Assembly (NCBI GenBank): GCA_900756725.1
Contig: CAAELJ010000078.1
Coordinates: 1 to 17,599 of the forward strand
Direction: 5' to 3'
DNA from: an uncultured Collinsella sp.
Lineage (GTDB): Bacteria; Actinomycetota; Coriobacteriia; Coriobacteriales; Coriobacteriaceae
Length of the DNA: 17,599 bases
Shown piece after piece: positions 1 through 6,214 of the stretch. Positions within the stretch are counted from its first letter, which is position 1. The number at the start of each line of letters is the position of its first letter. The position numbers and the translations under genes are program-made. The notes beneath the pieces were generated by a model, which was given only the letters and a program-made list of their open reading frames with translations, made no database searches and was not told where the DNA came from.

Positions 1-23
1 GTAATTGGGAACCAGAAAGACCT

Positions 24-836
24 TCATAGCGTTGCAGCTTTCTCGCTCAAAACCGATACCTGGGATTGCAACTCAGCCGCGGCGCGCTCGCCGGGGGCAA
101 ACCTCGTGCCGTACAGGAAAAACTCAACGTTACCCTTGGCGCCATGGATGGGCGACACGCACACGTCGCGCGGGAACAGGCCCTTAGCGGCAAAGAGCTC
201 GATCGCCGCCACGAGCGTATCACAACGGACGGCGGGGTCTGTCACGATACCGCCGTCACCCACCAGCGCAGCCGGTGCCTCAAACTGAGGCTTTACGAGC
301 GTGCAAAACGAACCCGAAGGCTTCAGGCACGCCAGCACGGCGTCGATGATATTCGCAATACTCGTAAACGACACATCGCACACCGCCAGGTCGATAGCGC
401 CGCCGTAGCCGAGCTCGGGCAGCTGTGTCACGTTGGTGCGCTCATGGAGTGTCACGCGATCGTCTTGGCGCAGCGACCAATCAAACTGGGCGCGGCCCAC
501 ATCGACCGAAACAACTGTAGCGGCGCCGCGCTTGAGCAGACAATCGGTAAAGCCGCCCGTGGAGCAGCCCACATCAAGGCAAGCAAGGTCCGTGGGATCG
601 ATACAAAACGCATCGAGCGCACCCTCGAGCTTAAGGCCGCCGCGCCCAACGTACGGGATGCGCCCCCTAACGTGCAGTGACAGGCCCGGCGTCACCTTAA
701 GGCCCGGCGAGGTCAATCGCTCGCCGCCACTCGAGACCAGGCCGGCCATAAGAGTGCGAAGGGCATCCGCGCGATCGGCGCAGATGCCCTGTGAAATCAG
801 TTCGTCATCGAGACGCACGCGTTTCATGAATGCCAT
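24..836 (-). CDS. tlyA: TlyA family rRNA 2'-O-methyltransferase (S4 + FtsJ-like)
   Basis: TlyA enzymes transfer a methyl group from S-adenosylmethionine to cytidine 2'-OH in 16S and/or 23S rRNA. The 270-aa product starts with an S4 RNA-binding domain (about residues 5-65), then an FtsJ-like Rossmann methyltransferase. The SAM loop is seen as LDVGCSTGGFTD (87-98). A K-D-K-E catalytic set typical of 2'-O-methyltransferases is present: K69 in GRGGLKL, D154 in CDVSFTS, K182 in LVKPQFEA and E238 in NVEFFLY. Length matches the family (about 268 aa). The ATG at 836 overlaps the xseB stop in a TGATG arrangement, suggesting translational coupling; an internal ATG at 827 (MKRVRLDDEL) also fits family N-termini. 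It is the last complete gene of the efp-nusB operon. Bases 1-23 beyond its stop contain no start codon I can assign. Confidence 0.93.
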   Translation of the reverse strand: MAFMKRVRLDDELISQGICADRADALRTLMAGLVSSGGERLTSPGLKVTPGLSLHVRGRIPYVGRGGLKLEGALDAFCIDPTDLACLDVGCSTGGFTDCLLKRGAATVVSVDVGRAQFDWSLRQDDRVTLHERTNVTQLPELGYGGAIDLAVCDVSFTSIANIIDAVLACLKPSGSFCTLVKPQFEAPAALVGDGGIVTDPAVRCDTLVAAIELFAAKGLFPRDVCVSPIHGAKGNVEFFLYGTRFAPGERAAAELQSQVSVLSEKAATL

Positions 837-1102
837 CAACCATTCGTATCCGGAGACGCGGCCTGGCTATCCTGAGATTCGTTTGCCGCATCCTCATCGT
901 ATTCCTGCTCAAGCTTATCGGCCTCACGAGGCGTCAGCTCAAACTTGTCGACCATATCGACCGCACGGGAGCCCAGCTCGATCGCCTCGTCAAACAGATC
1001 GAGCGAACGCTCCAGGGACGTATCCTTGGAGCGAACGGTCGCGATAATCTGGTCCAAGCGGTCCGAGATCTCGTCGAAGTTGCGGACGGAACCCTCTGGC
1101 AT
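836..1102 (-). CDS. xseB: Exodeoxyribonuclease VII small subunit
   Basis: XseB is the small helical subunit that packs in several copies on XseA to form exonuclease VII, a metal-independent nuclease acting on single-stranded DNA from both ends. The 88-aa product shows the family core: NFDEISDRLDQIIATVRS near the N-terminus, then the conserved SLERSLDLFDEAIELG segment (about residues 29-44). The last 25 residues are an acidic, Ser/Asp-rich tail beyond the usual core. The ATG at 1102 has a GAGGAG ribosome site lying in the 3' end of nusB and starts 2 bp after the nusB stop. Its 3' end overlaps the tlyA start by one base. The catalytic subunit gene xseA, often directly upstream, is not in this window. 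Confidence 0.9.
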   Translation of the reverse strand: MPEGSVRNFDEISDRLDQIIATVRSKDTSLERSLDLFDEAIELGSRAVDMVDKFELTPREADKLEQEYDEDAANESQDSQAASPDTNG

Positions 1103-1104
1103 GG

Positions 1105-1689
1105 CTACTCCTCGACGGTACCGGTCTCGGCCTCGGCGACCTCGGCATCCTCGTCGAAAACGCCGGCCGCAGCCTGAGCGGCGGCAACCTTGGCGGCAGC
1201 CTCGGCGGCCTGGGCCTCCTCGCGGGCACGGTCCTCGGCCAGCAGTTCCTGATACAGGTCCTCGCCCGGTAGCTCTTCGCTACGAGCGATCTTGCCCAGC
1301 ACGCCGTTGACAAACGACGCGGACTGGTCGGTGCCATAGGCCTTGGCAAGCTCGACGGCCTCGTTGATCACGATGGCGTCCGAGACCTCCTCGTCGGTGA
1401 GGAAGCGCATCTCGTAGACGGCGATACGCAGCAGATTGCGGTCGGCGCCGGGCATGCGCATAAGATCCCAGTTCTTGGCGACGGAGCGCAGGGCGCAGTC
1501 GATGCGGTCGATGTGCTCGTAGGCACCGCGGCACAGCTCCAGCGCGTAGGGGTCGAGGGGACCCTTCGAGATCAGGAAATCGCCCTCGAGGACGCGCTCG
1601 AGCGGGCTGTCCGTGGCCTCAGCCTGGAACAGCAGCTGCAGCGCCTGACTGCGGGCAAGCGTACGCCCGCGATAAACCTTAAGGCTCAA
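1105..1689 (-). CDS. nusB: Transcription antitermination factor NusB, with acidic C-terminal tail
   Basis: NusB binds boxA RNA with NusE (ribosomal protein S10) and supports antitermination of rRNA operons. Residues about 8-137 form the all-helical NusB fold: RTLARSQALQLLFQAE at the start, then DRNLLRIAVYEMRFL and the conserved VINEAVELAKAYGTDQSASFVNGVL. A tail of about 55 residues follows, rich in Ala and Glu/Asp, making the protein 194 aa against the usual 130-150. The start codon is TTG at 1689; an AAGGAG ribosome site 6 bp upstream fixes it and is formed by the last two codons (Lys-Glu) of the preceding gene. Both neighbours lie within 3 bp, so this is an operon member. Confidence 0.93.
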   Translation of the reverse strand: MSLKVYRGRTLARSQALQLLFQAEATDSPLERVLEGDFLISKGPLDPYALELCRGAYEHIDRIDCALRSVAKNWDLMRMPGADRNLLRIAVYEMRFLTDEEVSDAIVINEAVELAKAYGTDQSASFVNGVLGKIARSEELPGEDLYQELLAEDRAREEAQAAEAAAKVAAAQAAAGVFDEDAEVAEAETGTVEE

Positions 1690-1692
1690 AGG

Positions 1693-2055
1693 TTACTCCT
1701 TGGGGAAAACGAGGCCGTCGATGCAAACGTCAACGCGCTCGACCTCGACGCCCACCTGGGCGTCGATGGCAGCAACCACGGCGGCGCGAACGGCCTCGGC
1801 GAGTTTCTTGAACGGATAGCCAAAGAACACCACGACGCGCACGGTAAGCGCGAGCTTGTCGCCGATGACCTCGGCCTCGACCGCCGGCTCGGAAGCCGGG
1901 GCCTTGGACGAAAGCATCATGGAGACAAGGTTGGTGGCAAGGTCCTTGACGCCCACGGAGGCGATGCCCTCGACATCCGTGACGGCGCGCGAGACGATGG
2001 CGGTCAGAACATCGGGCGAAATGCCGATGCCGTCAATCTTGATTTCCTGGGGCAT
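1693..2055 (-). CDS. Asp23/Gls24 family protein
   Basis: This 120-aa protein belongs to the Asp23/Gls24 (formerly DUF322) family, named for alkaline-shock and envelope-stress proteins of Gram-positive bacteria; the biochemical role is not established. Visible family signs are the N-terminal ISPDVLTAIVSRAVTDVEGI segment, a VGVKDL turn, a central strand pair (KLALTVRVVVFFGYPFKKLA) and a C-terminal valine-rich strand (VEVERVDVCIDGLVF). There is no signal peptide or membrane segment, so it should be cytoplasmic. The ATG at 2055 has an AGGAGG site 4 bp upstream. It sits 24 bp after efp and 3 bp before nusB; an Asp23-like gene between efp and nusB is also common in Firmicutes. Confidence 0.88.
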   Translation of the reverse strand: MPQEIKIDGIGISPDVLTAIVSRAVTDVEGIASVGVKDLATNLVSMMLSSKAPASEPAVEAEVIGDKLALTVRVVVFFGYPFKKLAEAVRAAVVAAIDAQVGVEVERVDVCIDGLVFPKE

Positions 2056-2079
2056 GAGTCCTCCTAGAAGAGTTGGTTG

Positions 2080-2643
2080 CTAGACGCGGGAGACGAACTT
2101 GCCGTCGCGGGTGTCAACCTTAATGACCTCGCCCTCGTTGAGGTACATGGGGACTTGGATGACAGCGCCGGTGTCGATGGTGGCCGGCTTGGTGGAACCC
2201 TGGACGGTATCGCCCTTGAAGCCCGGGTCGGTCTGGACGATGGTGGTCTCGATGAACATCGGCGGGGTCACGCCCATGAGCTCGTCGTCGGCGAAGAGCA
2301 GCTGGCAGGTGTCATTCTCGCGCAGCCACTTGGCGTTCTCGCCCACCATATCCTCGGGAACGGGAACCTGCTCGTAGGACTCGTTGTCCATGAAGATGTA
2401 ATCGGCGCCGTCGTTGTAGAGGTACTGGAACTCACGGGTGGTGAGCATGACGCTCTCGAACTTGGTGCCGGCGTTGCAGGTGTTCTCGACGACGCGGCCA
2501 CTCTTGATGTCGCGAGTCTTGTAGCGCACGAAAGCGCCGCCCTTGCCCGGCTTGACGTGCTGGAACTCGACGATGGTGTAGACCTTGTCCTTAATGCGGA
2601 GACCGAGGCCGTTCTTGAAGTCGGCGGTAGAGATAGTAGGCAT
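2080..2643 (-). CDS. efp: Elongation factor P
   Basis: EF-P binds the ribosome between the P and E sites and relieves stalling at consecutive prolines. At 187 aa it has the family's normal length and three beta-barrel domains: KOW-like domain I (1-65), central OB domain (about 66-128) and C-terminal OB domain (about 129-187). The domain I loop that reaches the P-site tRNA reads K31-P-G-K34-G-G-A-F. K34 is the position that is modified in the E. coli type; the modifying enzyme here cannot be told and none is in the window. The C-terminus carries the usual GAVIQVPMYLNEGEVIKVDT. The ATG at 2643 follows an AAAGG site. It is the first gene of the efp-Asp23-nusB-xseB-tlyA run and has its own -10 box upstream. 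Confidence 0.96.
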   Translation of the reverse strand: MPTISTADFKNGLGLRIKDKVYTIVEFQHVKPGKGGAFVRYKTRDIKSGRVVENTCNAGTKFESVMLTTREFQYLYNDGADYIFMDNESYEQVPVPEDMVGENAKWLRENDTCQLLFADDELMGVTPPMFIETTIVQTDPGFKGDTVQGSTKPATIDTGAVIQVPMYLNEGEVIKVDTRDGKFVSRV

Positions 2644-2700
2644 AGCGACCTTTCTTGTTATTGGCTAGACGCACAAACGTCCAAATTACATACGAGCGAA

Positions 2701-2706
2701 ATTATA
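2701..2706 (-). promoter_or_regulatory. Candidate -10 box of the efp operon
   Basis: On the minus strand a perfect TATAAT lies about 58 bp upstream of the efp ATG and downstream of the pepQ terminator, the expected place for a promoter of the efp operon. It is preceded directly by TG. No convincing -35 hexamer is seen 16-18 bp upstream. Transcription would start near 2694, giving a leader of about 50 nt. Confidence 0.5.
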
Positions 2707-2737
2707 CACTTGCAGACGGCGGCTGCGGCGAGCGCAT

Positions 2738-2780
2738 AAAAAGAGAACGCGGGACGCCCGAATCGATCCGGACGCCCCGC
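2738..2780 (-). terminator. Intrinsic terminator after the Xaa-Pro peptidase gene
   Basis: On the minus strand, 24 bp after the peptidase stop, a 12-bp stem (2769-2780 pairing with 2749-2760, two G-U pairs in RNA) closes an 8-nt loop and is followed by GTTCTCTTTTT. The pyrimidine tract is only on the minus strand side, so it ends the peptidase transcript and separates it from the efp promoter. Confidence 0.82.
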
Positions 2781-2803
2781 CTCCAAAAACCCAAATGGAT
2801 GGT

Positions 2804-3934
2804 TTAGCAATCGATAATATGCAGGTCGTGCGGGGTCTTGGTGAAGGGCTCATAGCCGTTCTCGGTGACGACGCCGTAGTCCTCCAGGCGCACGCCGCCC
2901 ACGCCGGGCAGGTAGACGCCGGGCTCCATGGTGATAACCGAGCCGACCTCGATGATATTCTTGCTGCGGTTGAAGTTAGGCAGCTCGTGGATGTCGATGC
3001 CCACGCCGTGGCCCAGACCATGGTTGTAGTAATCGCCATAGCCGGCATCGCCGATGATCTTCTTGGAAAGCTTGAAAATGTCGTTGCCCTCGACGCCCGG
3101 ATGGATAGCGGCGACGCACTCCTCATGGGTGCGGCGCACGAGCGCGTACAGGTCGAGCTGCTCCTGGGTGGGCTCGCCCATCACGACAGTGCGCGTCATG
3201 TCGGAGCGGTAGTCGCAGTAGCCCGCACCGTAATCCATGAGGACAAAGTCGCCCTTCTCGATCACGCGGTCGCTCGGGACGGCATGCGGATTGGCGGTGT
3301 TGGGACCGCTCGCGACGATGGAGCCAAAGGCCAGGCTGTCGGCGCCGTTGGCGAACATAAAGTTCTCGAGCTCGTTGCGAACCTGCTTCTCGGTCATACC
3401 GGGCTTAATAAAGCCGAGCATGTGCTGGAAGGCGGCATCGGTGATCGACTGCGCGTGGCGCATGAGCTCGATCTCCTCCGCATCCTTGATGGCACGCATC
3501 TTGCGGATGTCGTCGTGCATCAGCGGCAGCATGCAGGCGACGGAGCGATCCTCCAGACCACGCTGGATACCCTGGTAGAAGTTAATCTGCATGTCATCCT
3601 CGACGGCACAGACGCGGCACTTGTTGGCCGCAATCTTGCCGGCGACCCAGCCGGGAATGGTGCCCTCGTCCATGTCGTAGACCCAGGGGCTGCCGGCGGG
3701 CGTGTTCTCCTCAAAGCTGTTGAGATAGCGCGAGTCGGTGTGGAACAGGCACTGGTCGGCCGTAATAAACGCGGCGTGCGGGAACTCGAAGGTGTAGTCG
3801 AAGACGCCCTTCACGCCCGTGAGCCAACGGAGATTGGCCTCGTCGCGCACGACGATGGCGTCGTAGCCGCGCTCGGCCATCAGGGCACGGACACGCTCGA
3901 TACGACCGGCAGGACCGGCAGCAAACTCAGACAT
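2804..3934 (-). CDS. M24 family Xaa-Pro aminopeptidase/dipeptidase
   Basis: This is a two-metal peptidase of the M24B family that removes N-terminal residues preceding proline (aminopeptidase P) or splits X-Pro dipeptides; the exact class cannot be told from sequence. The 376-aa protein has an N-terminal creatinase-type domain (about 10-145) and a C-terminal pita-bread domain. All five metal ligands are seen: D234 in MDYGAG, D245 in SDMTRT, H309 in HGLGHGVG, E337 in TMEPGVY and E351 in RLEDYG. There is no signal peptide, so it should be cytoplasmic. The reading frame is open further upstream, but the ATG at 3934 has an AGAAAGGA ribosome site and begins where family homology begins. It ends at its own terminator, directly before efp; a proline peptidase next to efp is also seen in Bacillus (yqhT-efp). 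Confidence 0.93.
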   Translation of the reverse strand: MSEFAAGPAGRIERVRALMAERGYDAIVVRDEANLRWLTGVKGVFDYTFEFPHAAFITADQCLFHTDSRYLNSFEENTPAGSPWVYDMDEGTIPGWVAGKIAANKCRVCAVEDDMQINFYQGIQRGLEDRSVACMLPLMHDDIRKMRAIKDAEEIELMRHAQSITDAAFQHMLGFIKPGMTEKQVRNELENFMFANGADSLAFGSIVASGPNTANPHAVPSDRVIEKGDFVLMDYGAGYCDYRSDMTRTVVMGEPTQEQLDLYALVRRTHEECVAAIHPGVEGNDIFKLSKKIIGDAGYGDYYNHGLGHGVGIDIHELPNFNRSKNIIEVGSVITMEPGVYLPGVGGVRLEDYGVVTENGYEPFTKTPHDLHIIDC

Positions 3935-4066
3935 GCAGATTCCTTTCTTGATGTCCTCATAAAAGCGGGACGGGTCCCGATCGAAAGACGGATTCGCACG
4001 CGATCCGCAACCGATTGAAAACCCGCACCTCAACATGATACGAAAGACGATGAATGTCAATAAAAC
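3935..4066 (-). promoter_or_regulatory. Leader and probable promoter region of the Xaa-Pro peptidase gene
   Basis: This 132-bp stretch lies between the aroB-like stop and the peptidase start. On the minus strand a perfect TTGACA (4055-4060) is followed by TATCAT, but only 14 bp apart, too short for a standard promoter; no better -10 is at 16-18 bp. Closer to the gene a short stem (CGGGA / TCCCG, loop CCCG, about 3967-3980) is followed by CTTTTAT and could be a weak terminator or attenuator. The exact promoter is not resolved. Confidence 0.35.
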
Positions 4067-5176
4067 TTAGAGAAGTTCTTTGCGAGAAGCCAAGTAGGCG
4101 TGAGCATGGCGCTCAAGAACCTCGTCCTCAACGCTCGTTAGACGAATGGCGCCAAGTGCCGCAGGCAGCGGCAACATACTGCGGTTCGAGCGGACAAACT
4201 GCTGCCTGCGGAACTCCTCGATATATGCGGCGGGCTCCAGATCGAAGGCAAACTCCTCGATACCAAAGTCCTCCAGGCAGTCATCGACCTCAAAGACGTA
4301 ATCGATATCGAAGTCGCAGGCATCATGTGCAACGCGCGCCTCAAAACGCATGCCCTCGGACAACAACTGGTAGGCAGGGATCTGCGAAGCGGCATCGCCC
4401 AAGCAGGCGCGCAGGGTACGCTCCCCCGTCTTACCAAAATCGAGCGCATGGCGGGCGCTCGGGTTCGTAGCCATCAGTACGTCCTTGCGGGCAGTCTGAG
4501 ACCACTGCACGGCATTGACGAGCGCGACCTCCTCGCCCGCGAGAATCTCGGGGACGGTCTCAGTAAACTGATTCCAGCGGGACTTGCTGCTCGAAAGCAT
4601 GGTGCCAACAAGTACCACATAGCCGAGCTTGAGGCCCTCGGGGTCCGCCTCGCGAACAAGGTCGAGGTCGCACACGACCAAGCCCGGCTCGGGACGGAAC
4701 GCGATAGCGGGAAGTGCATTCGCCGACGAGGCGACGAGCGGCTTCATGGTCGTCGCGACCGTAAGCATGGCGTCGAACGTCGTCGGCAGCAAGGCGCACT
4801 CGGTGCGACCGCACCACTGATTGGCACACCAACAAACGACCGAGCAGGTCACCGTGTCGCCGACAGCGACAATCAGGTCGTCGCAGGTAATGCCGTTAGC
4901 CGACAGGGCGCCAAAGACGGTATCGGCATCGGCCAGCATAGCGCCGGCAGGCGAAACCTCAAGCGAAAGCTGCGACACGGCAAAACCGGCGTCGACCAGC
5001 GCATGCTCGACGACCTCGCCAAAACGCTCGGATGCGCCTTCGTTCCAAACCACCATCGCGCGTTTAGGCTTGCCCACAGCCGAGGCAAACATGCGCGGCA
5101 GCTCCTCGAACGCGCCCAATCCGACGCGGACATCGACACTGCGGTTTTGGAAATTGATAAGTTGACGGCGAATCAT
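4067..5176 (-). CDS. AroB-like (3-dehydroquinate synthase fold) protein with degenerate active site
   Basis: The 369-aa product matches 3-dehydroquinate synthase in length and layout: an N-terminal Rossmann-like half (1-170, with DTVFGAL, LPTTFDAML and VVCDLDLV at the family positions) and a helical C-terminal half (LDFGKTGERTL at the position of LNLGHTFGHAIE). The catalytic features are gone by my remembered alignment to E. coli AroB: the GGGVxGD NAD loop reads VAVGDTVTC, VDSSVGGKTAVN reads AMLTVATTMKPL, the zinc-ligand Glu is V188, the histidines of GHTFGH are K249 and R253, and LHGEAVA is unrecognisable. Residues 111-127 hold five cysteines (C111, C115, C117, C122, C127). The ATG at 5176 overlaps the aroK stop as ATGA, so the two are probably co-translated. 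The frame is intact, arguing against simple decay. It may be a non-catalytic or altered-function paralogue; normal DHQ synthase activity looks unlikely. Confidence 0.8.
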   Translation of the reverse strand: MIRRQLINFQNRSVDVRVGLGAFEELPRMFASAVGKPKRAMVVWNEGASERFGEVVEHALVDAGFAVSQLSLEVSPAGAMLADADTVFGALSANGITCDDLIVAVGDTVTCSVVCWCANQWCGRTECALLPTTFDAMLTVATTMKPLVASSANALPAIAFRPEPGLVVCDLDLVREADPEGLKLGYVVLVGTMLSSSKSRWNQFTETVPEILAGEEVALVNAVQWSQTARKDVLMATNPSARHALDFGKTGERTLRACLGDAASQIPAYQLLSEGMRFEARVAHDACDFDIDYVFEVDDCLEDFGIEEFAFDLEPAAYIEEFRRQQFVRSNRSMLPLPAALGAIRLTSVEDEVLERHAHAYLASRKELL

Positions 5177-5706
5177 AGCAGTCCACGCTCCAAAAGCATC
5201 TCGGCACAAAGGTAGGAAACGTCCTCGAAGGACTTGTTGCGAATATCAAGGGTAATATCGGCGGCTTGGCGATACAGCGGACGGCGATGCTCAAACAGGC
5301 GCGCGGCGTGCTCGGGCGAGCGGAAATCGGGTCGGGTATCGGAACGGCGAATCTGGCGCAACGAGTCCTCAAAGTCGCCTTCGAGGTACACGCATGTACC
5401 CATCTCGTGCATCAGCTCAATGTTCACCGGCGTCTCGACGATGCCACCCCCGCACGATACCAGCAGGCTGCGCTCGCTCTGAAGCGAACGGAGTGCCGAG
5501 GTCTCGAGCTCGCGAAAACGATCCTCACCCTCGGTCTTAAATATCTCGGTCACCGACTTGCCGCATCGACGCACAACCAAACGATCGGTATCGATGAATC
5601 GACGCTTGAACATAGTGCCCACATTGCGCGCAAGCGTCGACTTGCCCGCGCCCAAAAAGCCGATAAAGAAGATATGGTCGCAGCCGTGTTTGATGTGCTG
5701 AGACAT
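5173..5706 (-). CDS. aroK: Shikimate kinase
   Basis: Shikimate kinase phosphorylates shikimate with ATP in the path to chorismate and aromatic amino acids. The 177-aa protein has the normal length and key parts in order: Walker A GFLGAGKST (16-24), the D39-T-D41 pair, the shikimate-binding R65 in RFRELE, the glycine triplet G86-G88 in SCGGGIV, the lid arginine near R125 (DTRPDF) and the C-terminal arginine of RRPLYRQAADITL (141-153). Nothing essential appears missing, unlike the aroB-like gene that overlaps it. The ATG at 5706 lies 8 bp after the YqeG-like stop. It is part of the long alaS-to-aroB-like transcription unit. Confidence 0.93.
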   Translation of the reverse strand: MSQHIKHGCDHIFFIGFLGAGKSTLARNVGTMFKRRFIDTDRLVVRRCGKSVTEIFKTEGEDRFRELETSALRSLQSERSLLVSCGGGIVETPVNIELMHEMGTCVYLEGDFEDSLRQIRRSDTRPDFRSPEHAARLFEHRRPLYRQAADITLDIRNKSFEDVSYLCAEMLLERGLL

Positions 5707-5714
5707 GGCGAAAC

Positions 5715-6212
5715 CTATTCCTCGCAGGGAAGGTCGCGCAGGGCCCGGCGCTCAAAGATACGGAAGATCTGCGTGTACCACAGGTCCTGGGTTGCCTGCG
5801 GCTTGACCAGAATAGTGTCAACGCCGGCAAAGTTTCCGCTCCATACGTCGGTGTACAGCTGGTCACCGATCAGCACGGCCTCGTCGGCCGTGGCGCCCAG
5901 ACGCTTAAGGCCCGCTTTGAGGGCAAATGGCGCCGGCTTCATGGCGTGGCTAATGGCCTCGAGCCCCAACTCACGAGCCGAAGCCATGACCTGGTCGCGA
6001 TGCCAGTTGTTGGACACCATGCACAGCTTAAAGCCCTTGGCATGGGCGGCCTCGAGCCAGGCGGAGACCGCAGCGGGAACCTGCTCGGTATCACGCGGCA
6101 CCAGGGTGTTGTCGCGGTCGAGCAGAATGGCGCGCTTGCCGTCGGCCCAGAGGGTATCGAGGTCGATGCGATCGACCGAGGCAACATATCGTTTGGGGCT
6201 AAAAATCCTCAT
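5715..6212 (-). CDS. YqeG family HAD IIIA-type phosphatase
   Basis: The 165-aa protein is a small HAD-superfamily phosphatase of the YqeG type; its substrate is unknown. Motif I is DRDNTLV (D32 nucleophile, D34), motif II SNN (67-69), the lysine is in MKPAPFAL (K92) and motif III is GDQLYTD (D117, D122). No cap domain is inserted, as expected for subclass IIIA. The family N-terminus (MRIFSPKRYVAS) supports the ATG at 6212, which lies 2 bp after the mltG stop; a TTG at 6224 that would overlap mltG is a weaker alternative. YqeG homologues often travel with aro and ribosome-related genes in Gram-positive bacteria; here aroK follows 8 bp downstream. Confidence 0.9.
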   Translation of the reverse strand: MRIFSPKRYVASVDRIDLDTLWADGKRAILLDRDNTLVPRDTEQVPAAVSAWLEAAHAKGFKLCMVSNNWHRDQVMASARELGLEAISHAMKPAPFALKAGLKRLGATADEAVLIGDQLYTDVWSGNFAGVDTILVKPQATQDLWYTQIFRIFERRALRDLPCEE

Positions 6213-6214
6213 GA

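Noticed and set aside
2795..4018. 407-aa plus-strand open frame
   Set aside because: It lies antisense to the Xaa-Pro peptidase gene, with a repetitive Leu/Val/Asp/Gly composition typical of a shadow frame.
4046..4060. Standard promoter TTGACA / TATCAT for the peptidase gene
   Set aside because: The boxes are only 14 bp apart, too short for a normal sigma-70 promoter; kept only as part of a low-confidence region.
4067..5176. AroB-like divergence caused by a frameshift
   Set aside because: The family blocks before and after the degenerate loop are in the same frame and at the right spacing, so the changes are substitutions rather than a shifted frame.
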